64,000 nt of DNA from Enterocloster asparagiformis. GTDB taxonomy: Bacteria; Bacillota; Clostridia; Lachnospirales; Lachnospiraceae. Positions 1-9,037 of the stretch are shown piece after piece. Positions within the stretch are counted from its first letter, which is position 1. Every line of letters begins with the position of its first letter. The stretch lies in assembly GCA_018380885.1 (NCBI GenBank), contig JAGZSY010000014.1:74575-138574 (forward strand). The letters are read 5' to 3'. The position numbers and the translations under genes are program-made. Below the pieces are notes generated by a model. It did no database searches, had not been told where the DNA came from, and saw only the letters and a program-made list of their open reading frames with translations.

Positions 1-1191
1 ATTCTCCAGCCAGTGCAGATAGGTCTTTCCAAAGCTCTCAGGCACGAATTTCAGCTCGCCGGTCTTTAAGGCCTCGATGGCCGGCTTTGCCATCTCGTCC
101 ATCTTGACGAACCACTGCTGCTTCACCATGGGCTCCACAGTGGTCTTGCAGCGGTCGTGGGTGCCCACGTTGTGGGAGTGGGGAACCACCTTGACCAGCA
201 GGCCCTGGGCCTTCAAATCCTCCACAATGGCCTTTCTGGCCTCGTAGCGGTCCATGCCAAAGTAGGGTCCGGGCACGTTCACGGTGGCGTCGTCGTTTAA
301 GATCACGATCTCTTCCAGGTTGTGGCGCTTGCCCACCTCGAAGTCGTTGGGGTCGTGAGCCGGCGTGATCTTCACGCAGCCGGTGCCGAATTCCTGGTCC
401 ACGTAGGCGTCGGCGATCACCGGAATCTCCCGGTCGGTCAGCGGCAGCTTCAGCATCTTGCCCACAATATCCTTGTAGCGCTCGTCGTCCGGGTTCACCG
501 CCACCGCGGTGTCGCCCAGCATGGTCTCCGGGCGGGTGGTGGCGATCTCCACAAAGCGTCCCGGCTCGCCGATCACCGGGTAGTTGATGTGCCAGAAGAA
601 GCCGTCCTGCTCCTCATGCTCCACCTCTGCGTCGGAGATGGAGGTCTGGCAGACCGGGCACCAGTTGATGATGCGGGAGCCTTTATAGATATAGCCCTTT
701 TCGTACAGCTTGACAAATACCTCCAGCACCGCGTCGGAGCAGCCCTCGTCCATGGTAAAGCGCTCCCGCTCCCAGTCCGCGGAGGACCCCATCCTGTGCA
801 GCTGGTTCACGATGCGCGTGCCGTACTCCTTTTTCCACTCCCAGCACTTCTCCAGAAAGCCCTCGCGGCCCAGGTCGTGCTTGTCGATCCCCTCGCTCTT
901 CAGCTTGTCAATGACCTTGACCTCGGTGGCGATGGCGGCGTGGTCCGTGCCGGGCTGCCACAGCGCCTCGTAGCCCTGCATGCGCTTGTAGCGGATCAGA
1001 ATGTCCTGCATGGTGTTGTCCAGGGCGTGGCCCATGTGCAGCTGTCCGGTGATATTGGGCGGTGGCATCACGATGGTAAAGGGCTTCTTATCCCGGTTCA
1101 CCTTGGCGTGGAAATACTTTCCGTCCAGCCATTTCTGGTACAGGCGGTCCTCAATGTCCGCCGGATTGTAAGTTTTTTCCAATTCTTTCAT
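1..1191 (-). CDS. valS: Valyl-tRNA synthetase, N-terminal part (runs off the left edge)
   Basis: Charges tRNA-Val with valine in the cytoplasm. The 397 codons in the window begin [10 protein letters not shown] and contain the class I HIGH-type signature HMGH at residues 52-55, preceded by PPPNITGQ, followed by the start of the editing (CP1) domain with [13 protein letters not shown]. The KMSKS loop lies beyond the window edge. The start is fixed by an AGGAG about ten bases upstream of the ATG. The gene is preceded by a T-box leader and its own promoter, so expression should rise when uncharged tRNA-Val accumulates. Identity is secure; only the 3' end is missing. Confidence 0.95.
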   Translation of the reverse strand, partial: MKELEKTYNPADIEDRLYQKWLDGKYFHAKVNRDKKPFTIVMPPPNITGQLHMGHALDNTMQDILIRYKRMQGYEALWQPGTDHAAIATEVKVIDKLKSEGIDKHDLGREGFLEKCWEWKKEYGTRIVNQLHRMGSSADWERERFTMDEGCSDAVLEVFVKLYEKGYIYKGSRIINWCPVCQTSISDAEVEHEEQDGFFWHINYPVIGEPGRFVEIATTRPETMLGDTAVAVNPDDERYKDIVGKMLKLPLTDREIPVIADAYVDQEFGTGCVKITPAHDPNDFEVGKRHNLEEIVILNDDATVNVPGPYFGMDRYEARKAIVEDLKAQGLLVKVVPHSHNVGTHDRCKTTVEPMVKQQWFVKMDEMAKPAIEALKTGELKFVPESFGKTYLHWLEN

Positions 1192-1260
1192 TGATCTCAC
1201 ATCTCCTTTTCTGTTCCGTCTGCAGCGGCGAATTTTGCCGGGTATACGGCGCTATCGCGC

Positions 1261-1530
1261 AAAAACGCCCTCTGCAGACCCTTAAAGTCTGCAAAGGGCG
1301 ATCGTAACCGCGGTACCACCTTTGTTCACCGGGAAAATCCCGGCCTCATTTGGGCTGTTAACGGGCGCCGCCCGGGGACGCCTAACCGCCCTGCAGGGCG
1401 TATCAGCGTTCCGGCTCCGAAGCTACCTTCCGCCGCGCCTCTCCCGGACGGCCTTTCAGCCTGTGAGCCGTCCTCTCTGCCGGTGGCGCCGGCGTACTCC
1501 TCTTCCTCACTGCCATTGTTTCGATATATA
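1261..1530 (-). promoter_or_regulatory. T-box riboswitch leader of valS
   Basis: The minus strand carries the T-box core GGTGGTACCGCGG (about 1308-1320). It is followed by a G+C-rich hairpin and a T run (1261-1300), the terminator that competes with the antiterminator. Upstream are an AGAGAG element and a GGAGCCGGAAC segment typical of Stem I and its linker. A GTA valine codon at 1424-1426 sits where a specifier is expected, which fits the valS gene downstream. Specifier assignment is inference; the T-box and terminator are seen directly. Confidence 0.9.
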
Positions 1531-1537
1531 CTTTCCC

Positions 1538-1566
1538 ATGATAATGATAATCTGCAATTTTGTCAA
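1538..1566 (-). promoter_or_regulatory. Promoter of the valS T-box transcript
   Basis: TTGACA (1561-1566), a 17-base spacer and TATCAT (1538-1543) read on the minus strand. It overlaps the end of the upstream ybaK-like gene and places the transcript start near 1530, just ahead of the T-box Stem I. Confidence 0.7.
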
Positions 1567-2060
1567 GCAGTTTCTTTCACCTGCTCCTGTTCTCTCCAGC
1601 CCTTGCAGACATCCACCCACCGCTCGCAGCCGGAGGACAGCTCCAGCTCCGGGATGGTCAGGCGCACGGCGCTGTTCGCGCTCCCGCAGGCCGGGTAAAC
1701 CACGTCGAACCGTTTCAGGGACTGGTCCAGGAACACCCGCACGCCGGCCTTGATGCCAAAGGGGCAGACGCCGCCCACCGCGTGTCCCACCAGCTCCTCC
1801 GCCTCTTGGGGCGTCAGCATCTTCGCCTTGGTCCCGAACGCATCCTTGTATCTGCGGTTGTCCACCTTCACGTCCCCGGCCGCCACCACCAGCACCGGCT
1901 CCCCGTCCACCATAAAGGACAGGGTCTTGGCGATATGGGCGGGCTCGCAGCCCACCGCCTGGGCCGCCAGCTCCACGGTGGCGCTGGACACGTCGAACAC
2001 CTGGACGCGCCCGCCCAGGCCGAACTGGTCCAAATGTGCTTTTGCTCTGTCAAATGCCAT
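1563..2060 (-). CDS. YbaK/EbsC-family aminoacyl-tRNA deacylase
   Basis: Predicted trans-editing hydrolase of the YbaK/ProX superfamily, which removes wrongly attached amino acids from tRNA (Cys or Ala on tRNA-Pro in studied members). The 165-residue protein has the family's invariant lysine region AKTLSF (Lys about 45) and the VGGVCPFG loop near residue 100. The start at MAFDRAK is chosen because GGAGG lies eight bases upstream; a longer in-frame start 13 codons earlier lacks a ribosome site. It stands alone between the hairpin-rich gap and valS. The family is clear; the exact tRNA substrate cannot be read from sequence. Confidence 0.88.
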   Translation of the reverse strand: MAFDRAKAHLDQFGLGGRVQVFDVSSATVELAAQAVGCEPAHIAKTLSFMVDGEPVLVVAAGDVKVDNRRYKDAFGTKAKMLTPQEAEELVGHAVGGVCPFGIKAGVRVFLDQSLKRFDVVYPACGSANSAVRLTIPELELSSGCERWVDVCKGWREQEQVKETA

Positions 2061-2126
2061 TTCTGTATCCTCCATTTTCCGCCGCCATGGCCTGGTCACG
2101 TCCGGCCGCCCGACGGCTCATCTTCT

Positions 2127-2235
2127 TGACCGGGAAAGACCGGTCAGGAAACATCGGATGTCCGTCCGATGGGAAAATTGTTGAAGAACGCCGCTTACAG
2201 GCCAGCTTGACGCGCCCTTCTTCAGCAATTTCCCC
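2127..2235. other. Three consecutive hairpins in the gap after the DUF5717 operon
   Basis: Back-to-back inverted repeats occupy this gap: 2127-2146 (arms TGACCGG and CCGGTCA), 2152-2171 (arms CATCGGA and TCCGATG), and a longer pair 2171-2188 with 2218-2235 (arms around GGGAAAATTGTTGAAGAA and its near complement). None has a convincing T run. They may end or process the operon transcript, or form part of a small RNA. Confidence 0.45.
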
Positions 2236-2253
2236 GCCGTCTGAACTGTTACG

Positions 2254-3066
2254 TTATATCATCACGCGGTACTCCTGCTTCCACTGCTGGATCATTTTCG
2301 CCGCTCCCTCCGCCCGCTTGACCGGGTCCTTCTTAAAGAGCTCCCGCAGCCGGACCACGTCCTCGTTCACCAGCGCGCTCTGGCGGGCCGTCTCCAGCTC
2401 CCGGTCCCACTCTGCGATCAGCTCCCGCGAGAACAGGGCGTGGTATCGCTCTCCCACCGGCAGCGCAGGCTCGAACACGGTCAGGTAGTAAATCTGCTTC
2501 AGGGTCCCCATGTCCTTGTTCATGTTGTAGGACTTGTCCAGGGCCTTTAAGGCCCGGTCGAACTGGAACATCTGCGCGTAGGCCGCCCCCAGGTTGTGAT
2601 AGATGCCGGCTACAAATCCGTCGTCCACCACCTTGTCCGCGGGATACTCCAGCAGCCGCTCATAGCGCAGGGCAGCCTTGCCGTACTGCTTTTTGTGGAA
2701 CAGGTCGTCGGCCCTGGCCTTGGCGTACTGGGCCGGGTGGAGCTTTCTCAATCCGGCCACGGTCTGCTTGAAGCGGTTCTGCTCCTGGTCCGTGTAGTAG
2801 TCGCACTCGGACAGGATCAGAAACAGCAGATCGTCGCTCCTGGAGCCCGCGTCCATCAGCACCTTCAGCTTGTCCGCCAGGTAGGCCATATCCAGTTCGT
2901 CCCTGATAAAGGCCAGCAGGGATTCGTCCACAAAGTCCTCCATCACCAGCAGCGGGTGATTGTAGATCACGTAGCACAGCTCCTGGGAGGAGTGGATGTG
3001 GATGCCCAAAATTTCAATATAATAGGGATGTTTCACCGGCTCATACCGGCACAGCAGCAAACTCAT
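2254..3066 (-). CDS. TPR-repeat protein, third gene of the DUF5717-DUF5716 operon
   Basis: A 270-residue protein of unknown function. The middle (about residues 115-190) reads as TPR-like helical repeats, for example YHNLGAAYAQMFQFDRALKA. There is no signal peptide or membrane segment, so it is probably a cytoplasmic scaffold. Its ATG overlaps the stop of the Hsp70-like gene by four bases (ATGA), indicating translational coupling and a shared complex or pathway. Three hairpins follow it. I do not recognise a named family beyond the TPR character. Confidence 0.75.
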   Translation of the reverse strand: MSLLLCRYEPVKHPYYIEILGIHIHSSQELCYVIYNHPLLVMEDFVDESLLAFIRDELDMAYLADKLKVLMDAGSRSDDLLFLILSECDYYTDQEQNRFKQTVAGLRKLHPAQYAKARADDLFHKKQYGKAALRYERLLEYPADKVVDDGFVAGIYHNLGAAYAQMFQFDRALKALDKSYNMNKDMGTLKQIYYLTVFEPALPVGERYHALFSRELIAEWDRELETARQSALVNEDVVRLRELFKKDPVKRAEGAAKMIQQWKQEYRVMI

Positions 3067-4286
3067 AGCGTCACCTCTTGCTTGACCACTGCCTCCGTGG
3101 CCGGGAACAGCTCCCCAAAGCCCTTGTCCTTGATCACCGTAACCATGGTCCGCTCATCCAGAAACGCCAGGCTCATCTGGATCCTGGTGGTTCTGGGCGG
3201 GCGCTTGGGAAACCCGGTCAGGGGAATCCGCACCAATTTCTTTTTCTTGGAGTCAAGGGGCGTGATCGTAAATTCTATTTCGCTCTGGTCGTCCAGAATA
3301 AAATCCATGGTGCTCTTGGACTCGTACCAGTTGTCGCCGTAGGAGGCCAGCACCAGCCAGCCCTCCTTCTGCCCTCTGGTCACCCGCATGGATACCTCGG
3401 TCTTGAGCCTGCCCTCGCAGATGAAAATGTAGGGGTAGGAGGTGGCGCTCTGACAGCAGTCCGCGCCCTTGTAGGCCGCCCCACGGGCGAACAGCACCGG
3501 CTCGGCAAACACCTTGCGGCGGTGGCAGACCAGCTTCATAAACTCTCCCGCCCAGTCCGTGCGGTCAAAGCCCTTTCCAGTCAGAAAGATGGAGGAAAAC
3601 AGCTTCTTGGACAAAAGCCGCTCCCCGCAGGAGCAGAGAATCCGGTCCGCCAGCCGGCTGCCCGACGGTGAATCCAGGATGTCCAGATTAAAAGCCTCCT
3701 CCATATCCTCGCTGTCGGCCTGGACCATATTCCGGCGCAGCCCCCGCTGCACCTTCATCTCGTAGTAACACAGGCGCTGGTTGGACAGGTCGAACAGCCC
3801 CACCTGGTTGGTCCACAGGTCCTTTTTCTGGCTCAGCACATAGTAGACAAAGCTCTCCATGTGGCTGATCACGTGAACCTGTTCCCTGGGAATGCCCAGG
3901 AAATCCGCGCAGTACATCAGCGTGTCCGTCATCTTGGCGTCCACCTTCTGGAGGGAGATCACCAGCTGGGCCGTCTGCTCCTCCCCGAATTCCTTCTTGG
4001 GATACTCCAGCATCTTCATGACAAACAGATTTAAAAGCTCCCGCCCTGTATAGCGGATTCCCCCGATGGTGGAGGTGCCGTCCTTGCGCACCATCTTCAG
4101 CAGCTTGTCCACAATCACGCCCTCGCCCACCAGGGTGCAGGCGTAAGCCTCCTCCCCGGCCAGCCAGACCTCCTCCTCCTTCTTTCGGCATATCACCGTC
4201 GGAATCGTCCATGATTTTTCCTTATCGTAACAGCTGATCCTGGTATAGTCGTCATTTAAGTCCAGCCCAATCACAAGCCCGTCCAT
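3063..4286 (-). CDS. DUF5716-type Hsp70/actin-fold protein
   Basis: A 407-residue protein with the ASKHA ATPase layout: phosphate-1 loop at residues 6-16 (IGLDLNDDYTR), a phosphate-2-like strand-turn GLFDLSNQRLCYY in the middle, and an adenosine-motif-like SSIFLTGKGF about 100 residues before the end. The usual Hsp70 substrate domain is replaced by a C-terminal beta-rich part of about 120 residues. It corresponds to the DUF5716 family as I know it from Lachnospiraceae. The start has AAGGGG spaced before the ATG. It sits between the giant DUF5717 protein and a TPR protein in one operon. Nucleotide binding is inferred from the fold motifs; the function is unknown. Confidence 0.8.
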   Translation of the reverse strand: MDGLVIGLDLNDDYTRISCYDKEKSWTIPTVICRKKEEEVWLAGEEAYACTLVGEGVIVDKLLKMVRKDGTSTIGGIRYTGRELLNLFVMKMLEYPKKEFGEEQTAQLVISLQKVDAKMTDTLMYCADFLGIPREQVHVISHMESFVYYVLSQKKDLWTNQVGLFDLSNQRLCYYEMKVQRGLRRNMVQADSEDMEEAFNLDILDSPSGSRLADRILCSCGERLLSKKLFSSIFLTGKGFDRTDWAGEFMKLVCHRRKVFAEPVLFARGAAYKGADCCQSATSYPYIFICEGRLKTEVSMRVTRGQKEGWLVLASYGDNWYESKSTMDFILDDQSEIEFTITPLDSKKKKLVRIPLTGFPKRPPRTTRIQMSLAFLDERTMVTVIKDKGFGELFPATEAVVKQEVTL

Positions 4287-4306
4287 AGACAGCCCCTTTC
4301 TTAACC

Positions 4307-7300
4307 TTAAATAATGGAAAACAGCTCCGAGAGCACCGCCGCCTTTTTGAGGTAGTCCTCCATGGCTTTTTTCAGGGCTTCCTCGTCCTTCCGGCCCTGA
4401 GCGGCCCCCATCTGATTTAACAGGGCAAAACGGCTGTTTTCCTTTCCGTCCAGCTTGTGGTCGCAGGCCACCCGGCCCTCGGCCGCCAGAACGCGTTTTC
4501 CCTCTTCGTAGTCGTAAATCCTGTATTCCATGGTTTCGCCCTCAAACAGCACCTTCTGCTTGACGAAAATGCCCTGATAAACGCGGCGCAGCTCCTCGCT
4601 GTGAAACTGCTCCTCGTCCGGCAGAATCCGCACCAGCAGCTCAGGCCTTCCGTCCCGCCTGCCGATGTACTCCACCATGGCCTTGTCCATAATGTCCTCA
4701 GGCACTGCCATGTGCCGGGACAGCTCCCTGGTATAGGGGAACACCAGCCCCTCGGAGATCAAAAGGCCTCCGATCAGCCGGCAGAGTCTGATCTGTTCCT
4801 CGGAAAGCCGGGCGCAGTTGGCATAGTAGAGCGTCAGGGCCAGCAAATAGATGGTGGGCACCTTGTCCTTCTCGATGCTCTGGTTCACCGCGCTCTCCAA
4901 ATACTCGAACACCCGCCCGTCCACCTGCTTGCGATCCAGGAAGTAGGCGATGCTCTTCTCCGTAAAGTAAGCCTTCACCACACTCTCCCGGGTCTTTTTG
5001 CGGTTCACGTAGAGCTGGAACACGGAGTCGATCTGATCCGTGCTGCCGGTGAACATCATCTGGGCCAGAAGCCGCTCCTCCAGGTCGTAGGTCTCCACGT
5101 GCTCCTCCACGCCGCGGATCAGCACCTCGTACATCTGGGACACCGTGCCGTTGAAGTGCTCGCACAGATAATCCAGGATCACGCTGTCGTAGCGGCCCTC
5201 ACGGAACACCCCGTAGGACAGGTTCAGCAGCACCTCGTCCTGGTCAAAGAGGCTCTGCAAAATCATCTTGGCGCACAGCTTCATCCGCCGCCCGGCGCTG
5301 ATATTCTCGCTGCCGTAGAGGCGGATCATCTCATAGGCCTCCCGGAAATAATTCTGGCTGATCAGCGTGCCGCATATCTTCTGCCGCTGTGCCGCGGTCA
5401 GCTCCTCCTTGTCCATCTGCACCAGATAGGCGCAGTCAAAGGCGGACCCGTCGTCCGTCTCGTCCTCTGCCTTGCGGCAGTAATAATCCGTCACCACGGT
5501 GGACAGTCTGCGGGCGAACACCGGGTTTAAATCCATCTCCTGGATGATCTGCTCCACAAACTCGGCCTGGTCATCGCGCTCGATGCCCGTCTCCAGGATG
5601 CGGCGGCACTCCGCCAGCCGCAGCATGGTGTGCTCCGGGTAGACCTGGTAGCACTTCTCCAGCAGCTCCGGCTTATCCATCACCGGAACCTTCCAATATT
5701 GTACATCCGCGTACCTGTTGCCGAAGGCGTCCTGGAACAACAGCACAATGTTGTCCGCATAGATGGGCACGTAGGCCACATTTTCCTCCAGCAGGTACGC
5801 GTAATCCTCATTTAATTCCTCGTAGCGCACGATCACGTACTTCATGCGGCTGTCCCGGCATTTGATCCGGTAGGACTTGAGAATCCCGGGCAGGACCCTG
5901 GCCACCCGGCGGTCGATCATATCCTTATATATTATATGGTCGTAGATCACCGCCAGCCGGCTGTCGATGCGCGAGGCGAACAGCTGCTCCATGGCGAACT
6001 TCTCCATGTGACGCGTGTAGGTCTGGTACAGCTCCAGGGAGGGGTTCATGTACAGCAGGATATTCTTGTACAGCACCTTCCGGCTGTGCTCGTCCAGGTC
6101 CTTCTCGTAGGAGAAGTACAGCAGCACCTCCTTTGGCAGCAGGTGGCCGTAGTCCCCGGGCAGGGAGTAGAGAAAATACTCGTACAGCCGCGTCAAGTTC
6201 ACGCCGTTCTCCAGGGCCAGCTTATACCACTGGAAAGCTCCCGCCCCCCTGCGGTCTCCCTTGATCAGGATGCTGCATACCGCGGCCAGAATCTCAACCC
6301 TGGGATACAGCTCGTAGAGCCGCGTCATCAGCCGCTCGTACATCCTGCGGTAATGGCGCAGCGACAGAGCCAGGTGCGCAGCCTTTGCGGCCATCTCCTG
6401 GCTCACCATTCCTTTTCTGGCCCCCAAATGCAGGGCCTGCACCTCGAAGTCCCCCAGGGAGGCCAGCAGGTCCAGATGGTCCTCCAAAAGGCGGCAGGCC
6501 GCGGTGTAGAGGAAGGGGCTGCGGCAGCCCTCCTGGTGCATGGATTTCATCCGCAAATACAGCTCCAGCGGGTTCTGTTTCAGGGTGGGGTCCAGCTTTA
6601 GCAGCAGGAAAAACAGATATTCCCTGGCAGAGCCGTCCTCCTCCAGGTATTTTCCGATCAAACGGATCAGCGACTCCTGCTGGGATTGGGAGGGCGACAG
6701 CTGAAGCTTCAAATACTGATAAAAGCAGTAATTCTCCACCTGCTTCTCCCGGCGCTCCATCACGTGGTCCCGGCACTCCTCCAGCACCGAGGCCGCGGCG
6801 TCCTTCTTCCCGCCGGCCAGAAACAGTTCCGCCTGTAGGAGCCGGACCAGGTCATCCTCCCGGTAGTTCTCCCTGAGCTGCTCCACCTCCTTTGCCATTT
6901 GGTTGCGCAGCAGGGCGGGCTCGTAAACCCCCGTCTCGTAATTCAGCCGCAGGGAGAGGTAGCGCAGCAGGCTGTCCTTGTCGATATGCATATCAGCTTC
7001 CGGGTCCCGGTGGGTGATGTCCACCGTCTCGTCCCCCTCCGCCTCCACGGCCACCGTGAAGCTCTCCTTCAGGGAGACGATCCTGATCCGCCCGAAATTC
7101 TTCCCGCGGTGCAGGTACTTCGGCCGGATGCGGTAGGTGATACAGCAGCGCCCCCCGGAGAAATCCCGGTCCGTAATCCGGTCCGTCCCCAGCTCGATAA
7201 AGGGCTCGTCCGCCTCGATCTGGGCCGAGACATACCCCCAGCCGTTCACCCGTATCTCTATTTTATCCTCAATGGTATCCAACGGATTCTCGTAATTCCT

Positions 7301-7897
7301 GGACTTTGTGTCCACCGACAGCTCCACAGGCTCCTTGACCCCCAGGGCCACCAGAAATTCCTCCAGCAGGTTGCGCCGCCCGGGCCTGCCTCTCAGGCCG
7401 TCGTACAGCGTCCTGCAGCGCGCGTCCTGCATGAACGGCGTCTCCACAAAATCCTGGTACTCAAAGAGCTGCAGGGCCTGCTCTAAATCCCGCTTGGCCA
7501 GCCGCCCGAAGTCGTCCGGGGTCTTGAGGCTCTCCAGGGTTTCCCCCGCACTGCCGGCCTGAATGCGCAAAGAATAAGGAATCTCTTTCTCACCGCCATT
7601 CGTGACCAGATAAAAAGATCCCTTGATAACTTCCCCGTGTTCGCAATACTTGCTGTTGACTTCGTAAACAATTCGGTTGCGCAGACCGCCGAAGGCGTTG
7701 TTCGCTACCGTGACCCGCGGATTGCCGGAGTAAATCAGTCCCTTGATGTGCAGGCCGTTGCCGCTGATCACCATCAGTTCCCCCCTGGCCGTCGTGCCCG
7801 CAGGCACGCTCCCTTCCACCGCGGACGGAGTGATCACAAGCTTTGGCACCTCGCTGTCAATGATTCCCTTGGCAAGCCGGTTGATCCGCTCTCTCAT
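4307..7897 (-). CDS. DUF5717-type giant protein (beta N-terminus plus helical repeats)
   Basis: A 1196-residue protein without signal peptide or transmembrane segments. The first roughly 290 residues form two beta-rich, Ig-like segments (for instance RGELMVISGNGLHIKG and the EIRVNGWGYVSA region). The remaining 900 residues are helix-rich with repeating short helices, which suggests a solenoid or scaffold. It matches my recollection of the DUF5717 family of Lachnospiraceae. It heads a tight operon with an Hsp70-fold protein and a TPR protein. The start has AGGTGG seven bases before the ATG. The function is unknown; a scaffold or client partner of the neighbouring ATPase-fold protein is inference. 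Confidence 0.78.
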   Translation of the reverse strand: MRERINRLAKGIIDSEVPKLVITPSAVEGSVPAGTTARGELMVISGNGLHIKGLIYSGNPRVTVANNAFGGLRNRIVYEVNSKYCEHGEVIKGSFYLVTNGGEKEIPYSLRIQAGSAGETLESLKTPDDFGRLAKRDLEQALQLFEYQDFVETPFMQDARCRTLYDGLRGRPGRRNLLEEFLVALGVKEPVELSVDTKSRNYENPLDTIEDKIEIRVNGWGYVSAQIEADEPFIELGTDRITDRDFSGGRCCITYRIRPKYLHRGKNFGRIRIVSLKESFTVAVEAEGDETVDITHRDPEADMHIDKDSLLRYLSLRLNYETGVYEPALLRNQMAKEVEQLRENYREDDLVRLLQAELFLAGGKKDAAASVLEECRDHVMERREKQVENYCFYQYLKLQLSPSQSQQESLIRLIGKYLEEDGSAREYLFFLLLKLDPTLKQNPLELYLRMKSMHQEGCRSPFLYTAACRLLEDHLDLLASLGDFEVQALHLGARKGMVSQEMAAKAAHLALSLRHYRRMYERLMTRLYELYPRVEILAAVCSILIKGDRRGAGAFQWYKLALENGVNLTRLYEYFLYSLPGDYGHLLPKEVLLYFSYEKDLDEHSRKVLYKNILLYMNPSLELYQTYTRHMEKFAMEQLFASRIDSRLAVIYDHIIYKDMIDRRVARVLPGILKSYRIKCRDSRMKYVIVRYEELNEDYAYLLEENVAYVPIYADNIVLLFQDAFGNRYADVQYWKVPVMDKPELLEKCYQVYPEHTMLRLAECRRILETGIERDDQAEFVEQIIQEMDLNPVFARRLSTVVTDYYCRKAEDETDDGSAFDCAYLVQMDKEELTAAQRQKICGTLISQNYFREAYEMIRLYGSENISAGRRMKLCAKMILQSLFDQDEVLLNLSYGVFREGRYDSVILDYLCEHFNGTVSQMYEVLIRGVEEHVETYDLEERLLAQMMFTGSTDQIDSVFQLYVNRKKTRESVVKAYFTEKSIAYFLDRKQVDGRVFEYLESAVNQSIEKDKVPTIYLLALTLYYANCARLSEEQIRLCRLIGGLLISEGLVFPYTRELSRHMAVPEDIMDKAMVEYIGRRDGRPELLVRILPDEEQFHSEELRRVYQGIFVKQKVLFEGETMEYRIYDYEEGKRVLAAEGRVACDHKLDGKENSRFALLNQMGAAQGRKDEEALKKAMEDYLKKAAVLSELFSII

Positions 7898-7954
7898 AGT
7901 ACCACCTGTATCTTTATCCTTTGCTCATAATGTATTATGATACCACATTTCATC

Positions 7955-7983
7955 TTGAATTAAAAGACAAAAGTTGATATGAT
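7955..7983 (+). promoter_or_regulatory. Promoter of the DUF4364 gene
   Basis: TTGAAT (7955-7960), a 17-base spacer and TATGAT (7978-7983) on the plus strand, in the divergent gap between the DUF5717 operon and the DUF4364 gene. No equally good promoter was found for the minus-strand operon. Confidence 0.55.
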
Positions 7984-8074
7984 AGAGGAAAATGGTTACA
8001 GATTGGCCATACTAATGTTTCAACGAGGCTGTGCGAAGCGGCTGGAATGAAAAGGATAATGGAGAGTGCGCGAT

Positions 8075-8593
8075 ATGCTGAATGAACCTATGACCCTATA
8101 CAAATTGATGAATCTGTATATGCTGAAACAGGTTAATTTTCCGCTGACCAACGCCCAGCTCACCAATTTTTTCACCGAGCACGAGTACACCACCTACTTT
8201 ACGCTCCAGCAGGCTTTGAACGAGCTGGAGGATTCGGGCCTGATCCACAAGGAGCCCAGCCACAACAGCACCCGCTATGAGATCACCCGCGAGGGCGAGG
8301 AGACCCTGAACTTTTTCGGCAAGAACATCTCCCCCGCCATTATAGACGACATGGACCAGTACCTGAGGGAGAACAAATTCCGCCTCCGCGAGGAGGTGGG
8401 CACCAGCGCGGACTACTACAAGGCCACCGGCCAGGACTACATTGTTCACTGCGAGGTCCGCGAGGGCAAGACCGTGCTGATCCGCCTGGACTTAGCCCTG
8501 CCGGACAAGGAGCAGGCCGAGGCCATGTGCAGCAACTGGAAGGAAAAGAGCCAGGAAATCTACTCCTTTGCTATGAAAACGCTGCTCTCCTGA
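8075..8593 (+). CDS. DUF4364-family winged-helix protein
   Basis: A 172-residue cytoplasmic protein. Residues 5-75 read as a winged helix (LTNAQLTNFF, then LQQALNELEDSGLIHKE, then RYEITREGEETL), like PadR or transcription-factor-E type DNA-binding domains. The rest is an alpha/beta tail typical of DUF4364. The start is set at 8075 because GGAG lies ten bases upstream; the GTG at 8066 would be too close to it. It is divergent from the DUF5717 operon and may regulate it (inference). A perfect terminator follows. Confidence 0.85.
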   Translation: MLNEPMTLYKLMNLYMLKQVNFPLTNAQLTNFFTEHEYTTYFTLQQALNELEDSGLIHKEPSHNSTRYEITREGEETLNFFGKNISPAIIDDMDQYLRENKFRLREEVGTSADYYKATGQDYIVHCEVREGKTVLIRLDLALPDKEQAEAMCSNWKEKSQEIYSFAMKTLLS

Positions 8594-8641
8594 GGCCCCT
8601 GTTGATCACCATATTTTTCCATTTTCCAATCCCGGACGTTC

Positions 8642-8679
8642 AGGGAGCAGGACCACAATGCCGGTCCTGCTCCCTTTTT
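8642..8679 (+). terminator. Intrinsic terminator after the DUF4364 gene
   Basis: Perfect 13-base arms (AGGGAGCAGGACC and its complement) around a 7-base loop, followed by TTTTT. The A+G-rich left arm gives little T run on the other strand, so it mainly acts on plus-strand transcripts. Confidence 0.88.
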
Positions 8680-8701
8680 GTCCGTATGAGTCGGTCCGCC
8701 G

Positions 8702-8968
8702 TCAAAGCCGGTCAAGCTTTCCCGCCACGGCGGCTGCGGCCTTTTCGATATCCGTCTTTTTTACATAGATCCGGTACTGTATATTCAGCGAAGGATTGGT
8801 GCCGAAACGGTCCACCGCGATGGAACCGGAGCCGTAGTTGCGTGCCATCCCGCCCGACGTATTCACAATGTAGTCGATTCCGTAGCGCTCCAGCGCAGCC
8901 CTGGCCTTTGACTGCGCTTCCATGGAGAATGTGCTGAACACTTCTTTCCGGTTGAATATGGTAATCAT
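8702..8968 (-). CDS. Small hypothetical protein (DUF2007-like)
   Basis: An 88-residue protein beginning MITIFNRKEVFSTFS, with two alpha/beta units (a YGIDYIVNT segment, then QYRIYVKKTDIEKAAAAV). The layout resembles small 'signal-transducing' DUF2007-type proteins, but the match is only by pattern. The start is chosen at the second in-frame ATG because GGAG lies nine bases upstream of it. It is separated by about 70 bases from ysxC and converges with the DUF4364 gene across a terminator. The function is unknown. Confidence 0.6.
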   Translation of the reverse strand: MITIFNRKEVFSTFSMEAQSKARAALERYGIDYIVNTSGGMARNYGSGSIAVDRFGTNPSLNIQYRIYVKKTDIEKAAAAVAGKLDRL

Positions 8969-9037
8969 AGCCGCCGCTCCTTTCATATCCCGTCTGCGTT
9001 GTCAATTCCAGTATATCCTATCTCATCCTGAAAATCT

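Noticed and set aside
322..1194. Long open frame on the plus strand opposite valS
   Set aside because: It is antisense to a clear valS and has the Val/His/Leu-rich look of a G+C-rich shadow frame, with no ribosome site.
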